From NCBI GenBank assembly GCA_037892765.1, contig JBBKBW010000001.1: a DNA stretch of 64,000 nucleotides, one strand, 5' to 3'. The notes beneath the pieces are model-generated. The model did not search any database. It was not told where the DNA came from and worked only from the letters and a program-made list of their open reading frames with translations. Numbering within the stretch: the first letter of the stretch is position 1; the number at the start of each line of letters is the position of its first letter. This document shows positions 1 to 9,314 of the stretch, one piece after another. A program made the position numbers and the translations under genes. This DNA is from Clostridium_AQ sp900552125 (lineage in GTDB: Bacteria; Bacillota_I; Bacilli_A; Erysipelotrichales; Erysipelotrichaceae).

Positions 1-3000
1 ATCACGGTAGGAAAGATCAACATATCTCGGCTCTCCGTCCAGCACATAACCATGGGCAGTTTTTACTTCCTTCACATAGTACTTGCCAGCCGGTAGATCT
101 CCCATCTGTGCAATACCATTGGAATCTGTGGTAATGGTTCCCACTTTTTCATCTGCTTTGAAATAATCTTCACTGACACCATCTGCCGCTTTGATATCTT
201 CCGCAGCAAATACATCGAACGTCACATCTGAAAGGCTTCCGGTTACATATTCAAAGAGATGCTCCACAGTACCTTTTACCTGATCCAGAAGTGTTACCTT
301 ATCCAAAAACTCTCCATTTTTGTTGATGATTAGAAGTCCTGTTGGAACTTCATCTTTCATCTCTACTTTCTGAATCTCGGCAGTATCTTTCAGCGTGAAC
401 TTCACATCCGTTGCTTTCAGATATCCATAAGGTGCCATTTCCTCACGAAGAGTGTATTCCTCTCCAACTGTCAGTCGTTTGATCACATGTGGCTGATCTT
501 TTACAGAAGTCCACTGATCCACAACATTTCCTTCTTTATCAAGAACGGTGAGTTTTGCCCCATCCAGTTCCACACCTGTTGTTACATCAGATTTTGTGAT
601 TTCAACTGTTGTCGGCTGGTTCTTTTTCACTGTTTTCAGTTTTACTGTCTTCACATCCTGTCCCTGGTAAGAAGCATCCAGATTCAGAACTTCATCAGAG
701 GATACAAATCCCGCTGGTGCTTTTAACTCTTTCACATAATACTGTCCAAGTGGCAGATCCAGCGTACATGTTGCAAGACCATCGTTATCAGAAGTCATTT
801 CCTGTAAGAGTGTGTCTGCTTTCACGATCACTTTTCCATCCGCCTTGATATCCGCTTTGTTATAGATACCAAAGACAGCTCCCGCCACGGTTGCACCATT
901 CTCTGCATCCTGTTTTTCTACCTGGATTGCAACTTTCTGTCGGTCATCGCCAACCGTCACTTCCTGTTCGATCACAGGTGTATCCTGATCTGCATAGACA
1001 AATGTGACATCAGATCTGTCATGGTTCAGAACGAATCCTTCCGGTGCAGTCTTTTCTACCACATAGTAAGAACCAAGCGGCAGATTCTCTGCAACTGCTT
1101 TTCCGTCTTCTCCGGTCGTTACCGTTGTTACCAGTGCATCTTTTGCATAGATCAGCTGTCTGTTTCCGTTTTCATCTTTCTGATAATCCGGTGTATAGAT
1201 ATTTTCAGCTGCATAGACATGAAATGATGCACCCTTCAGGTATCTTTGTTCATAAACAAAATCCTTTTTAAATCCGGTCAGCATCTCACCTTTTTTATAA
1301 ATCGTCAGCTTTCCTTTTACCGGATGGTTCTCGTAATCTACCGTAATAATGGCATCTCCACTCTCAGAATCCATCTGGTATGCTGTGTTAGCATCCACCG
1401 CAATCTCTACATAGTTCTTGTTAATTGTGTACCCTTCCGGTGCGTTGACTTCCTCAATCCGGTAATGTCCGATCTTCAGATTCTTCGGCATGATCAGATA
1501 TCCCTGGCTGTCCGTAAAATAGGACTTGTGAGTGGTTGTCACTGGGTAAGTTGTTACCTGTTCTAAATACTTTTTGTTGTCCAGGTCATATACCTTAAAT
1601 TCTGTTCCTGCAATCAATACGGATTTCTTTGTTTCATCGTCTTTTTTCACGATTTTCAGTTTTGCCTTAAACTCTTCATCCAGAAGCACTCGCCAGATCT
1701 GTGGCTCATTTGGATGATGCTCTGTGATATTCACTTCAAAATCATCGACCGGCTTGTAGTTGTGCGGTGTTGTTGTCTCACGCACGATATAGCTTCCAAA
1801 TGGTAATGGAATACTGCAGGCATACCCTTTTTCATCTGTGAAAATCTCAGTAGCTCCATTTTCGCCACTCACTACTGGTTTGGCAGAATCAAAATCATAG
1901 CTTCCATCTGCTTTCTTTGTAAGGGAAGATTTCAGATAAACTGTAAATCCAGCTCCGGATAACAGCTCTGCATCGGTCTTTCCATTGTTGGCTGCTTTGA
2001 TAATCTGGAATGGCTGCTTGATGACCTGCTCACTGGAAGTGCACTCTCTTTTTACTTCTGCTGTCATATCTCCTTCATAACTGCACGTAAGATCATGCTC
2101 TTCTGCATCTGCCAGGTATCCGGTCGGCGGAGTAATCTCTTTGACATAATATTTGCCAAGATATAAGCCATTTACAGAAGCCTGTCCTTTGTCATCTGTT
2201 GTAAGAGAAGCTACCTGCTCTCCTGCTTTATAAATAGTTCCCGTTGCTCCATCCGGGTGCACGATATCTTCACGAGCATACAGTCCATAAACTGCACCTT
2301 TCAGTGTGGCATCTCCCTGCGGTACTGCTTTTCCTGTCTCTTTATCCACTTTATAAAGATTGATCTTTGCTGTCACACGGTCATTGCTGAAGGTATGGGC
2401 AAAAGATACGGTTGCTTCTTTATCATTGGTGTAAGAAAACTTGAACGTATACACATCTTCTGTATTTCTTACATAACCTTCCGGTGCCTGATCTTCTTTT
2501 ACAGAATAGGAATATCCGATTGGCAGGTCTACTGTGAATTTTGCAGTTCCGTCTGCGCCAGTAGTTACTTTCTCAATCAGCGTTCCTTTTTTCACAACAA
2601 CGCTTCCGTCTGCATTTCTGATATCATCGGATGCATACAGAGCAAAAATACCGCCTTTCAGTGGTTTCTTGGTGTCTTTATCCTGTTTTACTACGGAAAC
2701 ATCTGCTTTCTGTCTCTCGTTGTTAAAAGTCACATCTGCAAATACAACTTCTTTGTTCTGACCAGCATAAGTTAGAGTCACTGACTTTTCTTCGCTACCG
2801 TTATAGAAAGAGTCCGGTGCTTTTGTTTCTTTTACCACGTAGGTTCCAAGATGCAGGTTTTTCAGTGTGACAGAACCATTCTCACCTGTTGTCAGGTTTT
2901 CTTTTACAAGGTCACCTTTGCTGTACATTTTTGTGCCATAAGCTGTTACGATATCTGCCCCGGCATACACGTTATACACTGCATTTTTCTGTCTGCGGTT

Positions 3001-4887
3001 TTCATACTGAAATACCGTTCCATTTTCACTGACATCTGCTCCGGTAAGAACCTGTCCTTCTTTGTAAATGGTAAGCTCTGCCAGCTGTTCCTTATTTTCC
3101 ACGGTTACAGCTGAGGTCTTACTTGCTACCAGTTTTACATTTGTTGCCGTTGCATTTACTACATATCCCTGTGGTGCTGTGATTTCTTTCAGATAAACGG
3201 TATCCTGTGTCTTGATAATCGTAACAGATGATTTTCCATTTTTATCTGTTGCAGGCATCTGAGTGATCAGCTTTGTACAAGCCTCATCGCTGTAAACGCC
3301 GAATACTGCACCTGCAAGATTGACATCCGCTGTATCGTCTTTCTTTACGATTTCGATCGTAGCCTGTTCAATCCAGGACACCTTTAAGCTTACATATTTT
3401 TCATCAGCAACACCTTCTCCAAATACAAATGCCAGATCCTGAACACTTGCATTCGTAGTCAATTTATATGCTGAATAATCTTTTGTAATACTTCCCTTCA
3501 TCTTTGTAGAAAAAGAAGCACTTACATCTTTTGTCTGTGTCAGAGGAGCTGAGAGATAAAACGTGGTTCCTCCTCCAATTGTTACACTTGCACCTGCCGC
3601 ACTTACATTTCCAGTAGATACATTATGGAGCTTTACTCCCTTTGGTAAGTCCATTGTGATTTTCTGCTGGGAAGATGCGTTGAACTGAATGTTCTCCGTT
3701 CTCTGAACATTTCCATCTACATAAGCCTTTACATTCGGCTTTGAAAATGACATCGCTACATCTGGTATTTCCGGCTTATTCACACAATAATTATAGAGTT
3801 CTTTTGCCAAAGCCTCGCCTGTAGCATTTGTTCCATAGAATGCATCACTGCTTCCATTGGCATATGATGCAGCCATGTGAATAATGATGAATCTTTTTCC
3901 TTCTGAAAAATCCGTGTGTTTATTAGCGAAAAAACTCTCGCTTCCTGCGGCATCTGTACCGTAATAACACACTTTTGCTAACGCCTGATTGTCTCCAATC
4001 TTTGTAATTGTATAATTTCCAGATCCAGGTCCTGGCTTTGCTGGCTGTACACAATACGCAGTTGCTCTGACGCTTCCGTAGCTGATATAGTACGGCTCTG
4101 TCAGATAGGTTCCAAGATTATAATCTGCATATCTATACAGTGGTCCTTTTTCAATTGTTACCTGCTGTGTACTTCTTGCTGAATAAGCCGAAACTGCTTC
4201 AAATGTTGCAATCTCTCCCTCTTCCATAGCCTCAAGATCCACACCTTCGTCTCCTGCCTGTTCCAAAACATCATGAAGCTCTAACCCTGATTCTTCATCA
4301 TAGGTATCCTGGTTCTGTGCCTGCTCTACCAAATCATCAAATTCATCAGCGTCAATATCGGTAATCTCCGATTCTGCTTCTGAATCCTCCGCTTCTTCTG
4401 TCTGCTGCTCACTTACAGCTGTTTCGGATTCGGTCACTGCTTCACTCCCTGCCACCTCTGTCTGAGCTTCAGTTGCTTTCTCACGCACAATCAGTTTTCG
4501 GCTGATCTGGTACTTCGGATGCTCCTGATTTACCGGTTCCACATAATAGACCGCTTTGTAAGTGTCCGCATGATCTGTCGTAAAATCCTCATCCTTGTCG
4601 TTCTTTGCTTCCTCAAATGTGACTTTGACCTTGTTATCATCCTTGATTTCCAGTCCTGTGTAGTCTGATTTCACATCAAATACACTGCCTGTTTCGATTT
4701 CATAATCTTTGGCAGTCACCACCTCATCTTCATCCAGAAGGTCTTTCACTTCCTCATAAAGTGGAGGTTTTTCCTCTGGCTGGATCTCCGCTGCATATGC
4801 TGTCATCGGAGATAACACTGTACTAAGCATTGTCATGCCTGCCAGCAAGCCAGATACTACTTTTCTAAAATTACCTTTTTTCTTCAT
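1..4887 (-). CDS. Large CnaB/SpaA-repeat surface adhesin, C-terminus beyond window
   Basis: An open frame runs from the ATG at 4887 to the window edge (about 1629 residues visible, no stop). It starts with a signal peptide (MKKKGNFRKVVSGLLAG... ending near AYAAE). An acidic low-complexity region follows, then a thioester-domain-like segment (AYCVQP, later IIIHMAASYANG), then about ten CnaB/SpaA-like beta domains. Each of these begins with a Lys-rich strand such as IVKKDD or VVKQDK and ends with the E-x-x-A-P-x-G-Y type motif (KEITAPQGY, KEDQAPEGY, EEVNAPEGY), the usual sign of Lys-Asn/Asp isopeptide cross-links. Such proteins are wall-anchored stalks; the expected LPxTG sorting signal would lie outside the window. 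A ribosome site (AGAGAGGAC) precedes the start. It is the last ICE gene seen, behind topB and a terminator, so it probably has its own control. A role in donor-recipient or host contact is inference. Confidence 0.9.
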   Translation of the reverse strand, partial: MKKKGNFRKVVSGLLAGMTMLSTVLSPMTAYAAEIQPEEKPPLYEEVKDLLDEDEVVTAKDYEIETGSVFDVKSDYTGLEIKDDNKVKVTFEEAKNDKDEDFTTDHADTYKAVYYVEPVNQEHPKYQISRKLIVREKATEAQTEVAGSEAVTESETAVSEQQTEEAEDSEAESEITDIDADEFDDLVEQAQNQDTYDEESGLELHDVLEQAGDEGVDLEAMEEGEIATFEAVSAYSARSTQQVTIEKGPLYRYADYNLGTYLTEPYYISYGSVRATAYCVQPAKPGPGSGNYTITKIGDNQALAKVCYYGTDAAGSESFFANKHTDFSEGKRFIIIHMAASYANGSSDAFYGTNATGEALAKELYNYCVNKPEIPDVAMSFSKPNVKAYVDGNVQRTENIQFNASSQQKITMDLPKGVKLHNVSTGNVSAAGASVTIGGGTTFYLSAPLTQTKDVSASFSTKMKGSITKDYSAYKLTTNASVQDLAFVFGEGVADEKYVSLKVSWIEQATIEIVKKDDTADVNLAGAVFGVYSDEACTKLITQMPATDKNGKSSVTIIKTQDTVYLKEITAPQGYVVNATATNVKLVASKTSAVTVENKEQLAELTIYKEGQVLTGADVSENGTVFQYENRRQKNAVYNVYAGADIVTAYGTKMYSKGDLVKENLTTGENGSVTLKNLHLGTYVVKETKAPDSFYNGSEEKSVTLTYAGQNKEVVFADVTFNNERQKADVSVVKQDKDTKKPLKGGIFALYASDDIRNADGSVVVKKGTLIEKVTTGADGTAKFTVDLPIGYSYSVKEDQAPEGYVRNTEDVYTFKFSYTNDKEATVSFAHTFSNDRVTAKINLYKVDKETGKAVPQGDATLKGAVYGLYAREDIVHPDGATGTIYKAGEQVASLTTDDKGQASVNGLYLGKYYVKEITPPTGYLADAEEHDLTCSYEGDMTAEVKRECTSSEQVIKQPFQIIKAANNGKTDAELLSGAGFTVYLKSSLTKKADGSYDFDSAKPVVSGENGATEIFTDEKGYACSIPLPFGSYIVRETTTPHNYKPVDDFEVNITEHHPNEPQIWRVLLDEEFKAKLKIVKKDDETKKSVLIAGTEFKVYDLDNKKYLEQVTTYPVTTTHKSYFTDSQGYLIMPKNLKIGHYRIEEVNAPEGYTINKNYVEIAVDANTAYQMDSESGDAIITVDYENHPVKGKLTIYKKGEMLTGFKKDFVYEQRYLKGASFHVYAAENIYTPDYQKDENGNRQLIYAKDALVTTVTTGEDGKAVAENLPLGSYYVVEKTAPEGFVLNHDRSDVTFVYADQDTPVIEQEVTVGDDRQKVAIQVEKQDAENGATVAGAVFGIYNKADIKADGKVIVKADTLLQEMTSDNDGLATCTLDLPLGQYYVKELKAPAGFVSSDEVLNLDASYQGQDVKTVKLKTVKKNQPTTVEITKSDVTTGVELDGAKLTVLDKEGNVVDQWTSVKDQPHVIKRLTVGEEYTLREEMAPYGYLKATDVKFTLKDTAEIQKVEMKDEVPTGLLIINKNGEFLDKVTLLDQVKGTVEHLFEYVTGSLSDVTFDVFAAEDIKAADGVSEDYFKADEKVGTITTDSNGIAQMGDLPAGKYYVKEVKTAHGYVLDGEPRYVDLSYRD

Positions 4888-4920
4888 GCTAAGGTCCTCT
4901 CTTTCATAATATTTGTATTA

Positions 4921-4945
4921 AAACAGACAGTCCTTAGACTGCCTG
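4921..4945 (-). terminator. Intrinsic terminator after topB
   Basis: On the minus strand a 9-bp stem (CAGGCAGTC / GACTGTCTG, one G-U pair, loop TAAG) is followed by TTTTAAT. It lies between the topoisomerase stop and the adhesin start, so it should separate the two transcripts. Confidence 0.7.
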
Positions 4946-4956
4946 CAATACACTAC

Positions 4957-7032
4957 TTATCGTTGTGGAAAAATCAGATTGAACTGTACATTTTCCTCAC
5001 CGGGATCGACCATCTCCACAGTTGCTTCATACTGTCTCCCTGTTTTTCTTGATACCAGATCCTTATAATGGATTTTTCCTTTAGACAGGAACTTCTTTGC
5101 TGTCTCCTTATCCATCTTTTTCCCTTGGCTTGCAAGAAATTTATCATTCTTCCATAAGGTAAAAGCACAGTTCCGGTCAGAACAGTAAAAGTTCACTTTT
5201 CCTTCCCGGACATCAGCTCCACAGCGGGGACATTTGCCAATGACTTCTCCTTTTGCCTTTCCCTGAAACTGATTTTTCTTCTCTTCTGAAATCCCCTGAT
5301 ATCTGGCAACCAGTTCCTGCATCAGCTCTGTAATCCCATTTAGGAATTCATCTGCTGTCTCTGTATTCTGGGCAATGTGATTCAATGCCATTTCCCACTC
5401 TGCGGTCATCTTCGGAGATTTAATCTCATCCGGTAGAACCGTAATCAGCACATTTCCATCATCTGTCGGCACCAGATTTTTCTTTTCCCTTTTCACAAAA
5501 CCAGACTGAATCAGTTTTTCAATGATTGCTGCCCTTGTTGCAGGAGTACCAAGTCCTTTCTTCTCTGTATCTTCGGTCAGCTCTTCATTCCCTGCACGTT
5601 CCATCGCAGAAAGCAGGGTATCTTCTGTGTACTGTTTCGGTGGCTGTGTAAAATGCTCCGATACAAAAGAATCACAGGGACCATAATGCTTGCCTGCCCA
5701 GATATCCAACTCCGGCTCTTCTTTTTCTGCAATGATTCCAAAGAACTGTTTCAGTTTTTTCTCAATTGTCTTGAACCCTTCCTGTTTTGTTTTCTTTGCA
5801 TTGAGATAAAACGTATGATAATTGCAGGTAATCTGACATTTATGACTCTCATAAATATAAGGCTCTGCAGTTGCTGTCAGAACCCTGGCACTGATCAAAT
5901 ACAAAATCTTGCGGCTTCGTTCTTTCAGTTCACCAATATCCGCTTTGGCTACTTCCATGGTTGGGATAATCGCATGGTGATCGGATACTTTCTTTGAATT
6001 TAATACCTTACTCACGTCCGGTTGATATTCCAGACCTTCAGCATAAGGCATTTTCCCAAATAACATCTGAATCAGAGTTTCTGTGCTTTCTCCCATCTCA
6101 TCTGTCAGATACTGGCTGTCTGTTCTCGGATAAGTGACAAGCTTCTGCTCATACATCTCCTGCACAGCATCCAATGTCTGCTGTGCGGTATAGCCAAACA
6201 TTCTGTTAGCTTCCCTCTGCAGGGTGGTCAGATCATAGAGTTTTGGAGGGCGGACCGTTTTCTCTTTCACATCATCCTTCTCCACTTCGCACATACGCTC
6301 CTGACACTCTGCAGCCACTTTATCTGCATCTTCTTTTTTCTGAAAATGCTCTGTGACCGCATCCATATCGTCAAACTTGATATGAGCCATATAATATTTT
6401 TCTTTGGTAAATTCCTTGATCTTCTGATTTCGATCCACAATCATGGCAAGTGTTGGTGTCTGTACTCTTCCAACTTTCAGATTCTGGTTATACAGAACGG
6501 AAAAAAGACGGCTCGCATTGATTCCCACCAGCCAGTCTGCCTTTGCCCTGCAAAGTGCTGACTGATAGAGACTGTCATAACACGAACCGTCTTTTAATGA
6601 CGAAAATCCATCTTTAATTGCCTGTTCTTCCATGGAAGAGATCCAGAGTCGCTTCATCGGCTTTTTACATCCTGCCTGCTCATACACCAGACGGAAGATC
6701 AGCTCACCTTCACGTCCTGCATCAGTTGCACAGATCACTTCATCTACTTTGGAATCTCTCATCAGTTTCTTTAAGATTCCGAACTGCTTCTTTGTGCCCT
6801 CCAAAATCTTGTGTTTCCAACATTCCGGCACAATCGGCAGATCCTCATATCTCCATTTTTTATATTTTTCATCGTATTCCGATGCATCGCATAATCCCAC
6901 CAGATGTCCTACGCACCAGGAAACGATATAACCGTTTCCCTCCACGTAGCCATCTTTTCTTGTTCTGGCTCCAAGCACGGAAGCCAGTGCCATCGCAACC
7001 GATGGCTTTTCTGCAATCACTAATGCTTTCAT
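4957..7032 (-). CDS. topB: DNA topoisomerase III (type IA)
   Basis: 691 residues, the usual length for plasmid and ICE TopB. It relaxes or decatenates DNA by transient cleavage of one strand. The N-terminal Toprim domain starts at VIAEKPSVA and carries the acidic cluster ATDAGREGE (about 102-110). The active-site tyrosine is Y301 in LVTYPRTDSQYL. The C-terminus has a Cys4 zinc ribbon (CPRCGADVREG ... CSDRNCAF) and a short basic tail. It overlaps the upstream methylase by 4 nt (start ATG inside the other gene's end), implying translational coupling. Topoisomerase III genes are regular cargo of Gram-positive conjugative elements and are thought to help resolve transfer or replication intermediates. 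Confidence 0.95.
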   Translation of the reverse strand: MKALVIAEKPSVAMALASVLGARTRKDGYVEGNGYIVSWCVGHLVGLCDASEYDEKYKKWRYEDLPIVPECWKHKILEGTKKQFGILKKLMRDSKVDEVICATDAGREGELIFRLVYEQAGCKKPMKRLWISSMEEQAIKDGFSSLKDGSCYDSLYQSALCRAKADWLVGINASRLFSVLYNQNLKVGRVQTPTLAMIVDRNQKIKEFTKEKYYMAHIKFDDMDAVTEHFQKKEDADKVAAECQERMCEVEKDDVKEKTVRPPKLYDLTTLQREANRMFGYTAQQTLDAVQEMYEQKLVTYPRTDSQYLTDEMGESTETLIQMLFGKMPYAEGLEYQPDVSKVLNSKKVSDHHAIIPTMEVAKADIGELKERSRKILYLISARVLTATAEPYIYESHKCQITCNYHTFYLNAKKTKQEGFKTIEKKLKQFFGIIAEKEEPELDIWAGKHYGPCDSFVSEHFTQPPKQYTEDTLLSAMERAGNEELTEDTEKKGLGTPATRAAIIEKLIQSGFVKREKKNLVPTDDGNVLITVLPDEIKSPKMTAEWEMALNHIAQNTETADEFLNGITELMQELVARYQGISEEKKNQFQGKAKGEVIGKCPRCGADVREGKVNFYCSDRNCAFTLWKNDKFLASQGKKMDKETAKKFLSKGKIHYKDLVSRKTGRQYEATVEMVDPGEENVQFNLIFPQR

Positions 7033-7589
7033 TCTATTTCTTCCTCACTTTTCATTTCTATATCTGACTGTATTTCATTTCCCCAGACATCCCACCCAGG
7101 TGTTGTCTGTCGTGCAAATAATTCTATTCTCGGTACATCACCAATAAGCTCAACAATTCTATCTCTTGCCACATCTGGTTTTTTACTGTGTCTTTCAATG
7201 TGTGATAAAATAATCTGTCGAACATATGCTGATTTCCTATGAACAGACCCTTTCGTTGCAAGCAAACAAATTTCGGCATTGCTCCTTGTCCAGTGTCCCA
7301 GACCAAGAAACAAAGTATCTGCCTTTTTATTCTTCTTTACCCACACGAACGCTACTGTCTTGTACTGAAATCCCCATGCTTGAATCACACTTAATCCTTC
7401 TCTCAGCTGTGGAAAAGTGACCCAGAGAAATAAAACACAATCTTTATCCGCTAATTTTCCAACTGGAAGATCACAGATTTCCTGTAAACTCATGGTCGGG
7501 TAATGGTCTGCGGCAATTCCCTGCCCCGCCTTCCTGTTATACTGCCAAGGCGGATCAGCGTATATAATCTGATATTTCTTATTCCGCAC
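7029..7589 (-). CDS. MT-A70 family adenine methyltransferase
   Basis: 186 residues. The N-terminus carries the MT-A70 catalytic DPPW (residues 12-15, in IIYADPPWQYN), and later blocks fit the family: VLFLWVT, GFQYKTVAFVWVKKNK, GHWTRSNAEICLLATKG. This fold transfers a methyl group from S-adenosylmethionine to adenine N6 of DNA or RNA. No restriction endonuclease is next to it, so it looks like an orphan methylase of the ICE, possibly for protection or regulation in recipients (inference). It is 4 nt upstream-overlapping with topB and follows the DUF4366 gene by 4 nt. Confidence 0.88.
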   Translation of the reverse strand: MRNKKYQIIYADPPWQYNRKAGQGIAADHYPTMSLQEICDLPVGKLADKDCVLFLWVTFPQLREGLSVIQAWGFQYKTVAFVWVKKNKKADTLFLGLGHWTRSNAEICLLATKGSVHRKSAYVRQIILSHIERHSKKPDVARDRIVELIGDVPRIELFARQTTPGWDVWGNEIQSDIEMKSEEEIE

Positions 7590-7593
7590 TCAA

Positions 7594-9018
7594 TCATCGC
7601 CCTTCCTCCTCTTCTTCATCTTCCAGCACATTATCGTCAAAATCTTCATCTCTCAGGATTTCCGGTTCTGTACTTTCTTCCTGCTCATCTGCATCATCTA
7701 CTTCCCGTTTTTCTGACTCTGAATCTTCGGATTCATCTTCATCCTCTTCCATCTCGTCCTCGTCATCATATTCATGTTTTGGTTTATAGACTTTGAAGTA
7801 ATATCCTCCTGCCGCAGCTCCGACTGCAACCAGTGCAATCAAAAGATACGTTCCAAATGGACTTTTATCTTCAGGCATCTGAATATCATCCTCTACCTTA
7901 TCTTTCTCGGCTGACTCTGTCGTTTCCGGTTTTTCTTCCTCTGCTTTTTTCTCTGGTTCTGCATAAACCGTATCCACTTCCGGAAGTGTCACCGAATCAG
8001 AAAGTGTGAAGTTCATCAGATCTTTTTCACTGACTTCTGTAAGAAAATACACATTATCCTGAGATTTTGAATTATCAATGATCAGATAGAAAATCTTACC
8101 ACTCTTAGTTGAAATGGTATAAAACTCTTTTGTGCCTTCCGTAGCTGTTTTTGTAACAGAATCTGCTGTCTCGCCTTCTTTATTAAGCTGTTCCTCGATA
8201 CCTGTCACTGTCCGATTATCCACAGTTCCTTTTGCATCTGTCGGCTCAGAAGCCTGTGCATCCTGCGGAAGTGGTGAAGTCGTTGTTTTCTCAGTAGCAG
8301 TTGCATCTGCACTAGTCGTAGTTGCCATTGCGCCATTACTGTCACTGGAGGTTTTCTGTTTCTCTGCCTGCTTCTTTGCCCATTCATAATAAGGATTCTG
8401 TAGTACATACCTCTCAGAAGTATTTCCGGCACCATCCGTTACCGTGATTTCAATCTGTTTTGTTGAAAAATCTTTCTGTGTCAGTTGCACTCTCAGCATT
8501 CCATCCTTCAGATCTGTATAAGCGGTGCCATTAACTGTTACTGCAGTAATCCCGGATACTGTATCATTTCCCTGAATCGTCAGTACACCATCTGTCAGGG
8601 AAGCAGAGAGTGTCGGCTTTTCCGTGTCATAACACTTAATAGAGCGATTCTGCTCATAGACCTTCCCCTCACCATCTGTCACACGCACGTATACCGTCTG
8701 GTTTCCAGTAATCGTGATACTTCCGCTTCCGGTTACATCCTGCCAGCTTCCATCTTTTCCAGCTTTTGCTTCAATCTTTGCTATCGAGAAACCTTCCGGC
8801 ATATGACTGGCATCTACCGTAACAGTAATAGTTGTTTCTCCCTGTTTCCAGCCATCCGGTTTCTCAATCGTGATTGCAGGTGTGATATTCTCAGCTGCAT
8901 AAGCAGTCTGTGTCTGGAGCAAAGGTGTTGTCAGGCAAAGAAATGTCGTTGCTGCAAGCAATCCTTTTTTCACGCTATTTTTAGATTTCTTCTGTTTCAT
9001 CTTCTCTAAATTCATCAT
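7594..9018 (-). CDS. DUF4366-type ICE surface protein with Ig-like region
   Basis: 474 residues. A signal peptide (LLAATTFLCLTTPLLQ... cleavage near AYAAE) leads into an Ig-like beta-sandwich region (to about residue 210; TDGEGKVYEQN, TDGAGNTSERY). A Ser/Thr/Ala-rich linker, a DUF4366-like domain (ISTKSGKIFYLIIDNS, VYFLTEVSEKDL), one transmembrane helix (GTYLLIALVAVGAAAGGYYF) and a strongly acidic cytoplasmic tail (EDEMEEDEDESEDSE...) follow. Type I membrane topology, mostly outside the cell. This gene sits next to DUF4315 and the wall hydrolase in many Firmicutes conjugative elements; its exact role is unknown. The start could also be the in-frame Met at 9000. It overlaps the DUF4315 gene by 38 nt. 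Confidence 0.85.
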   Translation of the reverse strand: MMNLEKMKQKKSKNSVKKGLLAATTFLCLTTPLLQTQTAYAAENITPAITIEKPDGWKQGETTITVTVDASHMPEGFSIAKIEAKAGKDGSWQDVTGSGSITITGNQTVYVRVTDGEGKVYEQNRSIKCYDTEKPTLSASLTDGVLTIQGNDTVSGITAVTVNGTAYTDLKDGMLRVQLTQKDFSTKQIEITVTDGAGNTSERYVLQNPYYEWAKKQAEKQKTSSDSNGAMATTTSADATATEKTTTSPLPQDAQASEPTDAKGTVDNRTVTGIEEQLNKEGETADSVTKTATEGTKEFYTISTKSGKIFYLIIDNSKSQDNVYFLTEVSEKDLMNFTLSDSVTLPEVDTVYAEPEKKAEEEKPETTESAEKDKVEDDIQMPEDKSPFGTYLLIALVAVGAAAGGYYFKVYKPKHEYDDEDEMEEDEDESEDSESEKREVDDADEQEESTEPEILRDEDFDDNVLEDEEEEEGR

Positions 9019-9274
9019 CAGACCTTGTTTCCTCCTCCTGTATTTCTACCCTGCCGGGCAGTTCATTTTTCATTCTCTTTTTGAAAGCTTCCAGCTCTGG
9101 AATGCTCATATCCATCGCACGGATAATTTTTACAATTTCCAGATTTTCCGCTTCTGTTTTTGCAATCTCCGCAGCCTTGAACCGCTTTAAATCTGCTTCA
9201 TATCTGGCTTTGGATGCTTCCATTTTTTCCTTGGCTTTCTCATAATCTGCCGTTGCTTTTTCAAGACTTTTCAT
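8981..9274 (-). CDS. DUF4315 small coiled-coil protein
   Basis: 97 residues, beginning MKSLEKATADYEKAKEK behind a good ribosome site (AAAGGAGAAGCG). The start at 9274 is preferred to the longer frame to 9391 for that reason. The first 60 residues are a charged helix with heptad pattern (KEKMEASKARYEADLKRFKAAE), followed by the DUF4315 signature around MDMSIPELEAFKKRM and an acidic end. It is a predicted cytoplasmic protein of unknown function that travels with DUF4366 in ICE transfer modules. Confidence 0.85.
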   Translation of the reverse strand: MKSLEKATADYEKAKEKMEASKARYEADLKRFKAAEIAKTEAENLEIVKIIRAMDMSIPELEAFKKRMKNELPGRVEIQEEETRSDDEFREDETEEI

Positions 9275-9314
9275 CGCTTCTCCTTTCCGGACGGCTGTTA
9301 CACCGCCCTTTTCC

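Noticed and set aside
1..3114. Plus-strand frames such as 487-726 or 2257-2775
   Set aside because: Antisense shadows of the CnaB-repeat adhesin; no ribosome sites or known domains.
8132..8389. Plus-strand membrane-like frame
   Set aside because: Shadow of the Ser/Thr-rich linker of the DUF4366 protein.
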